Counted from the first letter of the stretch, positions 38,387 to 55,695 are shown. The stretch: 64,000 nucleotides of DNA from Perca fluviatilis (GCF_010015445.1 NC_053126.1:22438169-22502168), one strand, 5' to 3'. Translations and numbers: made by a program. The notes: generated by a model not told the origin, from the sequence alone.

Positions 38387-38895
38387 CCCAAATATGCAGT
38401 GTATTCAACTGCCCACCTACTCTTCCCTTATTCATCTCACACTGGCATGAAAACCACCACATGAACACACAGGTTTTCTCTCTAGCTTTGCTCTGTGTGT
38501 TGCAGTGTTTGTAATGATTATCCAACACAGTAATATCACAGAAGTACTGCGGACCTGTTTTGTGAAGTCCTTGTTGAGGTTAGATCAAAACTGAATACTG
38601 CAGGCTGATGTTGGCCTTTTTTATTTTTTTTCATAACAGTCATCATGATCTATATGATGGATAGAGTAAAGCTAATGGGCAAGTACATTTACTCAAGTAC
38701 TGTACTTAAGTACAAATTTGAGGTACTTTTACTTTACTCAAGCCTTTTCTTTTCATGCCACTATATACTTTTACTTCACTACACCGTTACATCTCAGAGG
38801 GAAATGTACTTTTTACTCCTGGCAGCTTTAGTTACTTTACAAAATATGATTTTTGCACACACAAAATATGAAAATGTACAGGTACAGCTGAAATG

Positions 38896-39196
38896 AAAAT
38901 TAATTGCCAACTATAATTATTTAAGTCATTTTATTATGCAAAGACCTGGTTCCAGCTTTTTTTTAATTATAATTATTATTTTCTTTATTATTATTATTTT
39001 AAAACATTGTAGTGCGTTTTGGATTTGGACTGTTGGTTGGACAAAACAAACATCGTAAAGGTGTCACTTTGGGCTCTGGGTGATTGTGACAGCACTTCTG
39101 ATTATTTTCAGAATTTTTATAAACCAATCAATGAATCGATTAATGGAGAAAATAATCAGCAGAATAATCCATAATGAAAATAACCATTAGTTAATA
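38896..39196 (-). mobile_element. AGGGCTGCAACT hAT-like MITE, nested
   Basis: The right end is AATAATCCATAATGAAAATAA followed by CCATTAGTTA. The interior has ATGAATCGATTAATGGAG and GGACTGTTGGTTGGACAAAA, and the left end has TTAATTGCCAACTATAATTA. It is inserted in the AAGTAC MITE. Confidence 0.6.
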
Positions 39197-39269
39197 TCTC
39201 AAAATGAGCTCCACCTCAACCAACTACAACAGTACATTTTCATAACAATACTTACATACTTTTACCTAA

Positions 39270-39603
39270 AGGTTTAGTGTGTAACTTTTTTATATTATTG
39301 AACGTCCGTTACATTCAAGCCATTGCCAAATGAGTTGCTAAAAGGCTAATAAATACTATCAGCTCTACACACAGCTCCTGGCAGAAAATCGAGTGAAGAT
39401 AAACTTTTCTAAAGAGTCCATCATGTTTGTTTAATCCTCCATGTCGTCTTTTGCTACTAGCAACTGCGTGGAGGAGGGGTGGGGGTGGTGCGTGATCACG
39501 GAAGGCTTGTATCATGTGGACGCGCCATCAGTGTTGTTGTCATTACTTTTCATATTTTTCATTAGAATTCATCATGGGGGTGACAGAACTACGCACTATA
39601 GCT
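39270..39603. mobile_element. TTAA-type MITE, nested
   Basis: The left end is AGGTTTAGTGTGTAACTTT and the right end, inverted, is AGCTATAGTGCGTAGTTCTG. TTAA is at 39604-39607 and the degenerate CTAA at 39266-39269. The interior has CAGCTCCTGGCAGAAAATCG, AGCAACTGCGTGGAGGAGG and CATGTGGACGCGCCATCAG. It is about 334 bp and non-coding. Confidence 0.65.
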
Positions 39604-40034
39604 TTAAGTAACATTTTCAATGCAGGACTTTTACTTGTGTGGTATAAGTATTTTTACTCAAGTGAAGGATCTGAATACTTCCTCCAACACTGGCTACAGG
39701 TCACAGAATCTGATGGATTACAGAGAAAGAGACGTTCTCACTTTAGAAGCAGAGTAGGGATTTCTGGCTCAACCCCACCTACTTCCATGGAGTTCCTCTT
39801 CACAAGTTCTTACTTTCACAAGATAGACAGTAGATAAATATTTAAGCAAAGGTCTTGTCGTGAATACCCTCCCGCAAATATTGTATTTGGCATTTGGCAA
39901 TGTGTCTGCCTCAGTTGTGTTTATTCTTGCCCATTCTGTCCTTGCTTTCAATTACATTCCCACTTCCCTCATGGTCATTTCTCTACCTGTCCACCAGATG
40001 TCCTCAGACTTTTCCACCTCCTCCAGTCACCTGA

Positions 40035-40690
40035 CTCTCACACCCAGCCACTCCCTCCTGCCCTGCAGTTACCCATTTCCTGCCACTCCCATCACCTGAC
40101 CTTTCCCGCCCACATGCTCACTGGTTCCCCATTTCCCTCATTAGCTTGTCAGTATTTATACCAGCCCCTTTTCACCAGTCAGTTTCCAGATTGTCCATGT
40201 TGCTTTAAAGGTGCTGTAGGTAGGATTGGGAAGATCCAGGACTTAGCCAAAAAATTATATATATTGATTGAAGCCTCCCCCCCACCCCCCCTGATTGGTG
40301 CATCTGAACAGGGAGCTGTGGATTTTAGCAAATCGCACTAAAGGCTGTAGGTGGTGTCAAAGAAGCCAGATTTTTTTTTAAATGACCTGCTTCATGTAGT
40401 TCTACTGGAACATAGGGTCAGTTTCAGCAAATATGACAGAAACTTAGTTTTATAAGTCTTACCTACTGCACCTTTAAGCCCTTGTTTTCCACCTGGACCT
40501 CAACCAGAACCTGAACCCTCATTCTGTGCATGCCTGACCTTCTGCCTGCACTGACTTTTCTCTGCTTTACCTCTTTGGATTAGTTTGCACGTTTTGACAC
40601 CCTCCTGGTTTTGACCCTCACCTGCTTTTGTAACTAAGTGTTTTTGTGTTCCTGTTATTTCTGGGCCGTTACAGGCAGTTTGTTTGACCT
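40035..40690 (+). repeat. LTR-like or MITE repeat, copy 2, with an insertion
   Basis: GCCACTCCCTCCTGCCCTGCAG, CTCACTGGTTCCCCATTTCC and TTTTGACCCTCACCTGC parallel 9310-9690. TTAGCTTGTCAGTATTTATACC is a further landmark. It is split by the MITE at 40209-40473. Confidence 0.5.
40209..40473. mobile_element. TTAA-target MITE (Kolobok/T2-like), nested
   Basis: Perfect TTAA on both sides (40205-40208 and 40474-40477). The left end is AGGTGCTGTAGGTAGGATT and the right end, inverted, AGGTGCAGTAGGTAAGACTT. Length is 265 bp and non-coding. Confidence 0.75.
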
Positions 40691-41639
40691 TATCCACTGT
40701 AACTGTATCCCCACTTTGGAAAGATTAAGATAAGGCGGTCTGCCATGTTAACAAGTGAGGCGCTGAGTTGGCATGTGTTTTGTACATGTCACCAGATATT
40801 TTTCTAAATCCCTGAACTGTAGACATACACAGCAGTGATAAAGGTACAGTAGTATGTATCACTCAGGAACATGATGCTGCCAACAGGATAGGTTATACAT
40901 ACAGAGCATCCAGAGCCAAGTCAATCCACCTGATATATTTTTGTTGATATTGTCTCTCAGTCTAGACGACAGCAGAGTTGGATAACACAGTTCTTAAAAA
41001 GAATAAAAATGTACATACTGTACAGCAGCAGAAAATAAGCTCAGGAAGCTCCTCTCGTGTGTTTTAGAAGAGATGACAAGGGCTGAAAAAGCATCTATCC
41101 ATCCTGAATATTAGAGCCCATAATCACATTCTCTGAGAGGGGGAGTGAGAGATACTTTTTACAGTTGGCTACATTTACAGTGATTATGATTCACTCTAAT
41201 GTTCATATGTCAGTCTTTCTTTGCAGTGAAAACAGGATGTTTTGTGTTCCATCTCTCGCTATTAACACATGGAACGATAAGTCATCATCATAATCCGGAA
41301 AAAGGCTCAGTTGCACCACATCCTCGTCATTCCCTGCCAACTCCTCGAGAGATGCAGAGATAAATCCTAATAGTGTGATCAACGGTCTTATGCAAGATTT
41401 TTTTTAAAGTTCAAGAATGAGCTCTCGGTCCTTTTATGGGCTCAAGGGTGGAGGAAGAACACAAATCTGTTAGTCACAACAAGTTCAGACACAGTAGGAA
41501 GCATTTCAGTGCCAGGGCTCAACACAGTGAGTGTTTCCTTATCCCTCATTATTTACTGCAGTGTTGAAGCTTAGTATGACTGCAGCTCCTGGTGATCGAA
41601 CATCACTTGACTGACTGACCTGAATTTGGTTCCTCTTGC

Positions 41640-42355
41640 ACTGCGAGAAACACAACTTTAGTAAAAGTAGCAATACCACAGTGAAAGAAATACTCTGTAA
41701 GTAAATGTCCTGCAATTACAATTTTACTGATTACACTTAAAAGTACTCATTACTGTATGCAGAATGTCCCATTTCAGAATAATACATAGTATATTTATAT
41801 ATATATTATAGTCTTGCATTGCCAGACCTTCCTCCACAGCGCTCCGGAGGAGGGTCTGGCTAGTCCACACAACATTCCGGGATGGGAGAAAAACGTGCTC
41901 TGGTTCATTGGCATTTCTTTAAACCAATCACAATCGTCTTGGGTGGTGCTAAGCATTGTACGGAGCCACGGCGCAACTGCAAAACAGCCTCGGGAAGGAA
42001 CTTGTTTTGGTGGAACATTTGTACATTCGAAAGTTGTTTTGGTTGTGCAACAGAAAACTCAGATTGGACAGATAGTCTAGCTAGCTGTCTGGATTTACCC
42101 TGCAGAGATCTGAGGAGCAGTTAACCATAGTCCTCATAAATCCACCGGAGGTTAAAATTCCAACACAAAGAAAGCCCAAGTGGAACGTCGTGGATATAGA
42201 ATATATATAATATAAAAAAACACTCAAGGGGTTATTCTGCATAGTTAGTACTTTTTGGAAATTTTAAAATTAGGAGTTTACATAATGCTTGCAGGTTTTT
42301 TTGCGTTGTGTGGTATTACTACTTTAAAGGATCTGATTTAAATGCTTCCAAAACC
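41640..42355. mobile_element. AAGTAC-family MITE split by repeat copy C
   Basis: Left part: GTAAAAGTAGCAATACCAC, AATACTCTGTAAGTAAATG, AAAGTACTCATTACTGTATG. Right part after 42203: GGGGTTATTCTGCATAGTT, GTTGTGTGGTATTACTAC, TTTAAAGGATCTG. Copy C interrupts it near the GCAGAATG...CCATTTC landmark. Confidence 0.55.
41809..42203 (+). mobile_element. TAGTCT-ended repeat family, copy C
   Basis: Starts TAGTCTTGCATTGCCAGACC. The hairpin 41822-41859 has 14-bp arms (CCAGACCTTCCTCC / GGAGGAGGGTCTGG, one mismatch) around a 10-nt loop. It ends CGTGGATATAGAATA in TA-rich flank. Confidence 0.75.
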
Positions 42356-45300
42356 AGAGATCTAAAAATTTTGTAAAAAAGAAATAATTAATTATCATTT
42401 AGTGCTCTTCCAAAGGTTTTGTTTATGTGGTTGCCTCATTTTTCAGTAGGATGAAGCCCACACTAAATATCTAAGTTACTCCTGTCCTCAGTCCCATTTC
42501 ATTACCTGGAGCTCATAAGGAAGCCCTCAAGGTTTTCCTTGTGTCTGTGCTCTCTTTGCTTTAGCCTGGCCCCTGATATCCCTCTCCTCCCAGCATATGA
42601 TATTCATCTTAACACCCTCGCTCTCCTCTCCTCTTTACAATGCCCTCATCTCCTTTTTTGTTTTTGTTTTTCTTCTGAAAAGTGTCTGGTAAAATATCAC
42701 TCCCACCATCACTGTGCATGTACTATGTGTGAGAGAGAGGCCTTTCCTCAGGCAAACAAAGTACTTGTTGTTTTAAGTGCAGTGAGAACTGGCAGATGGG
42801 GGGACATACTCCCGTTTTAATGCAATGCTTTTTAACATATCTAGTTGTAGAAATGTTCAGCCTACTTTTGTACACTTAAATCTTGTGAGACTTTTTTTTA
42901 GCATTACAGGCAAGTGTAAACCTTAACTCAAATAACCTCAGAATATCCAACAATTATGCAATAAACCAGCAGGTTCTCAGCTTTTGGCCACTTCCGCCAT
43001 TGCACGCAATGTCACCTAATTTGTGATGCTTCACAAAGGAGATAACAGCGCACACTCTGACGTTACAGCCAAAGACTTGGTTTTCCTCGTCTGTACGACA
43101 ACACTGAAAACGGTGATTCTGAAAATCTTCACCCTGGAAGGAGTTTTCCAAAAGATATGTTTCATTTACATAAAACACAGTTTGTGTGTAGACAAAAAGC
43201 CAAAAGTACTGTAAGTTACAGCTGTTGTAAGTTTCTTTTATATATATATATTTTTATCAACAAGTCCTAAAAACCACACAACAATATAGGTAATTTATTC
43301 CTACCCTCTAATACGACCCATAGGAGCGTTTTCCGTTCTTTTATCTAAACATAAAAGTCACAATTTCAAACGTGGTGTTAACGTTGGTTAAGCATTTCAT
43401 TTTACATGCAGGAATTTGCTAACATTAGCCAACACAAAAATATGAATTATTATATAATTCTTGCCGTTTACTTTTATTTTCAAACGGGACACAAACCTCT
43501 GCCTCCTGGGTGAAAGTTATGTCTTTGTTATTGACAAATGCGCTTTTATACTTACTGTTTTCTCCCATCATTATTACTACCATGACAATAAAATGTAAAT
43601 ATGGGTCATAATTGCTAATTATACAAACAACTTATGAAGTCAGTAATTATCAGTTGACTTACTCAATGATCCTTCCCGAACCCTGTGGCAACTGCGAAAT
43701 AAGAGTCGACAAATGATAAGAATTTCAAAAAAGCAACCGGTGTGACCCTAAATACGCTAAACTTAAATAATTCCATCAGTGTCCTCTTGTTCCTGAAAAC
43801 TGCAGACCTCAGCAACACTTGAGCAGTTTAGTAGATAAGGTTATTGAGGAGAGATAAAGTCTTAGCACAAAGACAAACGCACACAGAGGAATAAAAGCCA
43901 AACTCAGAGCAGCAATTTCCAATAAAGGTGCAGTGAGGTAAATGCAGTTACGTTTGAGTAGTGATGAATTTGACGGCAGGAGTTTGGGGCAGTTGGGGGA
44001 AAATAAGCCTGTGAGAGTGACTAATGCTGGTTTACTGTAAACACAATATCTCATGCCCACATTACAAATCTTGTGCCGTCTTAGATAGTATCGGATGTCT
44101 CAAGTGGAAACATTACTCAGTTTACAAATTCACATGATTCCTAGGGCGTTCGGACAGGCTGATCAATATTTGTGATCGTGAACCTCTCTCTCTCTCTCTC
44201 TCTCTCTCTGAGCCAACTCTGATGTCATCAAAACATGCAGCCTGGAGCTGCTCCATCGACAGCAAACGGCACACTGACTTCATCCAAATGAAAGGCCTAT
44301 TTGAGCTTTTCCACCAAAGCCGAGCTCCATTTTTAAAAGCAGAGATAACAGGAATCAGAAAATGCATGATGACACCATCAAAGTCACCTTTCCCATCTCT
44401 GCCAATTACAGCAGGTTCTCTGAGGTGCAATACTGTAACTCAACCCGGCATCACATCAGCAGGAGAGACAAATTCCAGCATTGCCAGACAGCTGCTGTAT
44501 GCCCAGGATTACAAATTGAATTGTGTGTGGCAGTATAATATATCTCAACACTAAAATACAGAGTTATTCACTCTTATTTTATAAAGTCTCAACCCACATT
44601 TTAAAATATACGTAAAAAGGAAACCTAATTGAATAGTGACTGCTAAGCATCCACAACGCCCCGTGCATCATCATGGAAAGACAGGCTGACTGGTTCCATT
44701 TCCAAGACATCCTCATACTTAAACAACAGAATAGATCAATTGCCAATGACTCCCAAAACGACATATACTGTATGAGCATTCTATTTACTGCCACACTGCG
44801 GGTAACAGGTAACTGTAACACATGACCCTGGTAGTTTTAAACACGACTACTAAGTTACTTTGCAGATTCAGATTAATAATACAAAATATAATATACATGA
44901 TTCTTAAATGGGACATTTCTTTATTGAACTTTTACTAGTATATTTTGATGCTAATACTTTCTATCGCACATAGAATACACGGTACGTAGATTGATGCACA
45001 TAATGGTTACCAAAGTTCACAAGCAAGTTCCGCCCGAAATGTTTTAGCCATACGCCGTTAGCAAAGTATGTACTGAGGTTAGCCCAACAAGCGGATTGGC
45101 TTGTGAGTCAGTCACGCTATGCCAATCACTGGGATGAGGAAAAAGCAACCTGTATTTTCACTTTCATAGCATAAGAGGTGCTTTTTGGTTTTATAGCCTG
45201 TTGTGACCTTTTGCCTTTTGGGAAAGTGTTTGTACTGTGTACAAGTGTACACAAGTGTTTGAAATGTTCCTCATTTTCCTCAGTCCCCGGCAAGATGATT

Positions 45301-45691
45301 TTTTCTGTCTTTGACACTTTAACTGCTGTCTGTTCAAAATAAAATAAATTAAAAGTATCCTTATGCATTTGGGTTTATTTCCGCTGGACCAAATTTACAA
45401 CGAACTGTGACACCTACACCGGGGTGCGAATCAAACTGTGACTTTTGTGCACCGTTGCACACCTAATTATGAGCGTTATTAGTCACATTTCTAACCTACC
45501 AACCTGCACACCTACCATCAAATCAGCAGCACTACATTGTGTTACTTGGTAAACACACAACCCAAATTATGTTTTCAAAAGTAAATTTACACAGTGGAAA
45601 CTCTCTGCAGTTTGTTGTTCTTTTAATGCCCCCCATACTCCAGTTCACAGCTTTCTTGCTTTAGTTTCAACACACTATTCTGATAGTCGGG

Positions 45692-45694
<3 letters not shown>
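42356..45694. other. Intron 1, mostly unannotated
   Basis: 43070-43220 has ACACTGAAAACGGTGATTC and TGTGTGTAGACAAAAAGCC, reminiscent of a fish DNA transposon. 44184-44209 is (CT)n. 44930-45470 looks composite, with an A/T tail at about 45340-45360 and GTGCACCGTTGCACACCTA near 45449. None is firm. Confidence 0.35.
44184..44209. repeat. (CT)n microsatellite
   Basis: Thirteen CT units. Confidence 0.9.

Positions 45695-45744
<50 letters not shown>
45695..45744. repeat. (TG)n microsatellite
   Basis: About 25 TG units. Confidence 0.95.
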
Positions 45745-45745
<1 letters not shown>

Positions 45746-45929
45746 TCCCAAATTCCCCAAATTCTTAACGCCTTGAGAAATCACTTTTAATACCTTTCTG
45801 TAGCTTTCTAAATGCCCCGCTCTCTGGTGCCCCACACTCATCCCCACTAGCCCCACCACCTCCTCCTTTGGACTGCCTAAGGCAGAATGATTAATTTGTG
45901 GCTATTGATTTCTCTCCCTGAGCTGAAAG

Positions 45930-46192
45930 TATGTGAGAGAGGGAGAGAGTGGGGGAGAGGGTGAAGTAGCATGAGAGAGGGTCAGAGAAGCAAAGGGGTG
46001 AGGAGGGAGAGACTTGGAGAGAGGAGCGGTGGAGAGAGGAGTTGGGGGGGGGGGGATACATCCAGTATTCAGTGTAGTGCTTCTCTGCAGTTCTTTTTTT
46101 TCTAATCTTTAATGTAGGGAAAAAACAGCCAATGGTTGCAGTCTGGATGCGTCAAACCACCTCCCCTAAGTCTCTCTCTCTCTCTCTCTCTC
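45930..46192. repeat. Purine-rich block, G12 run and (TC)n
   Basis: GA-rich from 45930 to 46035, a run of 12 G at 46044-46055, and (TC)n at 46171-46192. The strand asymmetry makes it prone to unusual structure. Confidence 0.8.
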
Positions 46193-49158
<2,966 letters not shown>

Positions 49159-49456
49159 TTGTAATGCAGTGTGAGTGTGTCACACTGCTGAGAGAAAAAC
49201 AAAAAATGCAATGCATTTGTGGTTCATATCTCCATGACATCTGCAGTCATTTCCAGGTGAAAGTGTGTTCTTACATGTGTGTGTTCATGAGTGTGTGTGT
49301 TCCCACCCAGAGCTGCCTGTGTGCATGCTGCTATGATCATGAGAGACTCCCTGTCCTGGAAAGCGATCTGAGCGAGCAAAGGGAAGCCACGCTGCTGCTC
49401 ATTAAAAATTCATCCTGTTCCTTACTGCTCTCAGAAACACAGAGACGGTGAAGGTG

Positions 49457-50614
<1,158 letters not shown>

Positions 50615-50705
50615 CAGACTGAAATATCCCAACAACTATTGGATGGATTGCCATGGAATTTTGTAGAGACATTTGTGTCCCCTAGAGGACAAAATGTAAT
50701 TAATT
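50615..50705 (+). repeat. Fragment of the GGATGGATTGCCATG repeat family
   Basis: CAGACTGAAATATCCCAACA followed by ACTATTGGATGGATTGCCA, then ATTTTGTAGAGACATTTGTG. This is the clearest fragment of the family in the window. Confidence 0.6.
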
Positions 50706-50854
50706 TGGTAATCCTCTGGCAAATCAGTTTCAAAAGTATTTTACTATGTTAATTGGTAATAAATCAAAACAAATGATGAGATACAAAATGTCTTCAGTGC
50801 TGTATCTTTTCCAAACTGATGGTGCTGGTGAGATGATTGTTCACACTTTAAATG

Positions 50855-51020
50855 TTAATTAATTTGCAATGATTAGTTGATTCATCAATTAGTTGATTGA
50901 GTCATTTTTCAATGAAAAATGACAAACATTTGATTGTTCCAAGTTTTCAAATGAGAGAATTCACCAAACAATCAATAATAATCAGCAGATTAGTCAATAA
51001 TGAAAATAATAGTTAGTAAT
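50855..51020 (-). mobile_element. AGGGCTGCAACT hAT-like MITE fragment
   Basis: CAATTAGTTGATTGAGTCATT near the left, and CAGCAGATTAGTCAATAATG then AAAATAATAGTTAGT at the right, read inverted as the family start. Confidence 0.5.
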
Positions 51021-51829
51021 ATTATTATACTTCTTTGGGAGATAGGAAGCTAAGGATGGAAGTTACAGGGGAAGAGGAGAAAACGCAAACAGTCTCAGGA
51101 TCCTAAACTGTAAAAAACAAAAAAAAAAAAAAAACGAAAAGCAAAGCAAAGATAAGATTAAGATTAAACTGTCTCTCTGAAATTACAATGCTGTGTATCT
51201 TTGCAGAAAACACATAAACCATATTGGATGTCAAATATCAAAGTCATCTGATATCTAAATACCCTATAAATCCTTGAGTATACACTTTACACACCTGTGC
51301 TATGCTGAGGCATCTGGACCAGATCACCTTTATCCTCTCAGAACGGCTGTTAAACATCACTGTAGAAGCACATCATGCTATCTCTTTCCTTCCTCCTTGC
51401 CCTGCTCTCTCTTCTCCATCTGTCACGCTCAGACTCTGCCCTGCTGGCGTTACCTCCAGCCGTCCTCCACCGTCCTCCACTCAGCCCCGGCAGTGACCCC
51501 CGGCTCAGATACAGGAACCTTCAGCCCTCCCCTGCCTCGGTCTAAGCCTGAGACTCTGCTGTCAGCAGCTCTCCCACTGGGTACTAAGAGGGCTTTGCAG
51601 AGGTGGGAACATCTCTGTCGCCTCTCTTCAGCTCTGTTTGTTTGTTTATTAGGATATCATTTAGCTACTGCATCACAGCAGCTATTCTGTCTGGCACATG
51701 CAGCATAATTCAACATTGTGACAATAAGGATTAATCACATTAAGGGTCACTTCACCAAAATCACACTTTTCACACTTCTACTCTATCTAGTCATTTAAAA
51801 TTTTTGGTTTTATGCTTTGAGGTTTTGAA
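51021..51829. other. Intron 1, no feature recognised
   Basis: A 16-base poly-A stretch occurs near 51119-51134. A 144-codon plus-strand open frame at 51274-51708 is Ser/Leu/Pro-rich without a recognisable domain. Confidence 0.4.
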
Positions 51830-52320
51830 TTGGACCAACTATTTTCTCAATTAATCGATTAATTGTTTGATCTTTGGAATGTCAGCAAATTGCAAAAAAA
51901 TGTTTGTCCAAAACCTAAAGAAATTCGGTTTACTATCATGAAGGACATAGAAAAACAGAAAATATTTACATATACTTACTTACTTGGCAATAAATCCTTT
52001 TCTGATTTTCTTCTGATGTGAGAGGCTGGAACCAGTGAATTTCTAAAGTTTTGCCTTAACCCTTGTGTTGTCTTCTTCTTCTTTTTTTTTAAGTTTGTTT
52101 TTGCTTTGAAATTAAAATTTGAAATTGTAAAATTTTTCTTCTACATATTTTCAGCACTTATCTCTACGTCCCATATTTTCTGATATAAAAAAAAACGTCA
52201 ATGTGACCCGAAGTCAACACAAGGGTTAAAAAATACCTAAACGACTAATCAAAATAGTTGCAGATTAATTTTCTTTTGTTCCGCTAATCGACTAACCCGC
52301 CAATCATTTCAACTCTAGTA
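51830..52320 (+). mobile_element. AGGGCTGCAACT hAT-like MITE with an insertion
   Basis: CTATTTTCTCAATTAATCG, TTGTTTGATCTTTGGAATG and GGCTGGAACCAGTGAATTTC lie on the left. AATCAAAATAGTTGCAGATT and CGACTAACCCGCCAATCATT lie on the right. It is split by the element at 52060-52225. Confidence 0.6.
52060..52225. mobile_element. piggyBac-like MITE, TTAA target, 166 bp, nested
   Basis: Perfect TTAA at 52056-52059 and 52226-52229. The inverted ends CCCTTGTGTTG / CAACACAAGGG are exact over 11 bp and begin with CCC as in piggyBac-type elements. The interior has a T-run and AATGTGACCCGAAGTC. Confidence 0.7.
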
Positions 52321-53214
52321 GGGAGATTAATATATATCACAATGCACATGTATGCAGGATCAGCTCTATTATGATTGAAAGCTTCAAAAATAATATTTGA
52401 TAAACTCAACAGCAGCATGTCTTTACAGACAGAAGTCAGAGAATGTTTATTGTGTGATTTGGGTGAATGAATCCTTTAAAAAAAAGACAAATGCTATAAG
52501 ACATAGATTAGCTCTGACAGAATAAATCAGAGTTAAAGTACTTATCGCTACAGCCGTCACACAATTATTACTGTTATTATTAATATCGGTTTTATCATTA
52601 GTGTTATTATAAGCAGGCAGTGGTACAGTCAACTGGTTTAAAGCCACAAAACAGACTCTAACTCTCCTTCTGTTCCTTCCTCCAACTCTGAGATGATGCA
52701 TTGTGTTTGGGCTGCATTCTGACACAAAGCAAATACGGTGTAATAGATTGCAAATGAACTGCACCACGGACACCACCAATTAATCAAAAGGCAGATTGTT
52801 GTACTTTCTCCGTGCCATGGCAGAAAAAAAGGGAGGTGAATCGCACCTCCTTCAAATGAATGGATTGTATCTGCAGTTAATTATCATTTACTATAGGGTC
52901 TCTTTGGGATGTTTCCACAGCTTAAGGATACGGCTGGTGAAGTGGAACCAAGAGGAGCTCTGCTACGATGGAAGCAGAGATTGGTCTGCTGGTAATTACA
53001 CTTTCATTCATTGTATGAGGATCAATTCCATGTAATCAGAGTGCGATCTCACTGAAAATCGAGTGATTATTTAAACCACTTTAACATGGAGACTTTACAT
53101 TTTCAAAGGGACAACATTTGTTTGATAAACAGCAGCAAAGAGCACATGCAACACCATGGTTGTGGAGTCCGATCACAATTTTTGCTCTTGACCTCTGACC
53201 TCGTTTTTGTTATC

Positions 53215-53490
53215 AATTTGCTGCTGATTAGTTTCAATTAATCAACTAATCCATAAAATCTGGGAAAATAGTCAAACTTTAAAAATTCTGATTTCCCTGA
53301 GCCCAATGTGGTGTCTTCAAGATATGTTATTCAGTTTATATATGACAGAGAAAAGTCTTCATATTTGAGAAGCTGAAATCATGTTTCATATTTTTGCTTG
53401 ATGAATGATTTAAATATTTAGTCAATTACCAAAAAATGTGTTGCTACTTAATATTCTGACTTATTAGATAATTGATTAATCATTTCAGCT
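53215..53490 (+). mobile_element. AGGGCTGCAACT hAT-like MITE fragment
   Basis: TTTCAATTAATCAACTAATCC, ATAAAATCTGGGAAAATAG, CCCTGAGCCCAATGTGGTG and TTGAGAAGCTGAAATCATG are the family landmarks in order. Confidence 0.55.
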
Positions 53491-54363
<873 letters not shown>

Positions 54364-55319
54364 CCTGCTGGCTGTGATGATGTCGATGTGTCGGGGGTCA
54401 GATGGGATCGTTATTATGTAGTAAGTGAAACGCTGCTTGTCTTTGACACATGTCCTATCTTTAATGCTTTTATTTTTAATTTTTTTTCTAATTTATAGAA
54501 GAGGCTCTTACTCTCTAGACTGTGAGAGGGGGTGGGGGGGGGGCATCTCCACACTGAGGGTGACAGCATTTATGGGAGAGTGCCGCCGAAGTTTACAGCC
54601 ACTCTCCCATCGACCAAAGCCATCTGAGCCATTAATCATACACTAAACCAATTACCATGCCATCACACCCGTCTACTGTCCATCTCTCTGACTCGGTCAG
54701 GACGGCCGAATACTGCTTCACCAAGACATGACTATTAATATACAAAGAGGGGGAATCACAAAGATGTCTCAAAGTGTGTACTTTAAAGGTCCAATATGAA
54801 ATATATTAAATGTATTAAATTTAAAAAATGACCAAAATATGTCACCAGATATTAAGGGAACATGCTAAGTTGAAATACTATCTTCTCTGACAGCAATGCT
54901 AAAGCTAATATTTTCTTCTTTGTAATGTCTGTTTTTATTTTGGCCTGTGTGTTGTTGTCAACTGCCAATTTTGACACCCTGGTTGCCAGACATGAAACGC
55001 AAACACGCAAAAACAACGTGCGGCAGCCGTCTTAGCAGCAACCAAACAAACTGGATTAACAGAGATAGATTAATTCTACCCAAACTAAAAAAAACAGATG
55101 CATGACCAGAGACGTGGTAAAACATGGGTAAATATTGGAGATGCAGTTGAAGGATAGCGACAGCTTAGAGCCCAAAAGTACGCAGAGTGTGCTAATTTCC
55201 TCCTGAACAGGTGAGCACTGAGCTTTATGCTAATATATTACCGCTACTAGGGACGGGCATGTTCGGTCATTTTAACATTTGTGTACTTTAAATTATATGG
55301 AGTACTCGTAGATAGGACC

Positions 55320-55482
55320 GCGAGATTGCACTGTTTTTTGCGTTTTTTGCCGTAATTTGAAGGTGAGAAAGGGTGGCTGTCAATTGGGTAGAGAGAATCG
55401 CGCGAGGTTGCGGTGTTTTTAGCGGTTGTTCCAGTAAGGTTTAGTCGAGAAAGGGTGGCTGTCAGTCGGGTACAAAGCTCAG
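55320..55482. repeat. Two diverged 82-bp tandem units
   Basis: GAGAAAGGGTGGCTGTCA occurs exactly at 55365-55382 and 55447-55464. The preceding CGAGATTGCACTGTTTTTTG versus CGAGGTTGCGGTGTTTTTAG and the following GGGTA words keep the same spacing. Confidence 0.7.
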
Positions 55483-55695
55483 CGAGAGCACAGGCTTTTA
55501 TGACTGTCAACATAGCAGCATCTAGTTACTCCGCTGTGCTGTGGAGTCTGGCAAAGCGAGACTAGCATCTAGCTAACATTGACATTGTGGGAAATTGGGT
55601 TCAGGGTTCTCAACCTGGCAACCCCTGTGCACTTCGAGTCTGGGGAGGAGGGGCGGGGGGAGACGACTCTCCAGTATTTTGAATTTCGACTGCAG

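Larger units (their letters stand above)
38678..39693 (+). mobile_element. AAGTAC-family MITE with two later insertions
   Basis: Starts AAGTACATTTACTCAAGTAC and ends ACTTCCTCCAACACTGG. The middle piece is ATGAGCTCCACCTCAACC, CAACTACAACAGTACATTTT. Insertions at 38896-39196 and 39270-39603 split it into three parts. Confidence 0.7.

Noticed and set aside
51274..51708. 144-codon plus-strand open frame rich in Ser, Leu and Pro
   Set aside because: No domain, no splice or promoter context, and a composition expected from C/T-rich DNA.
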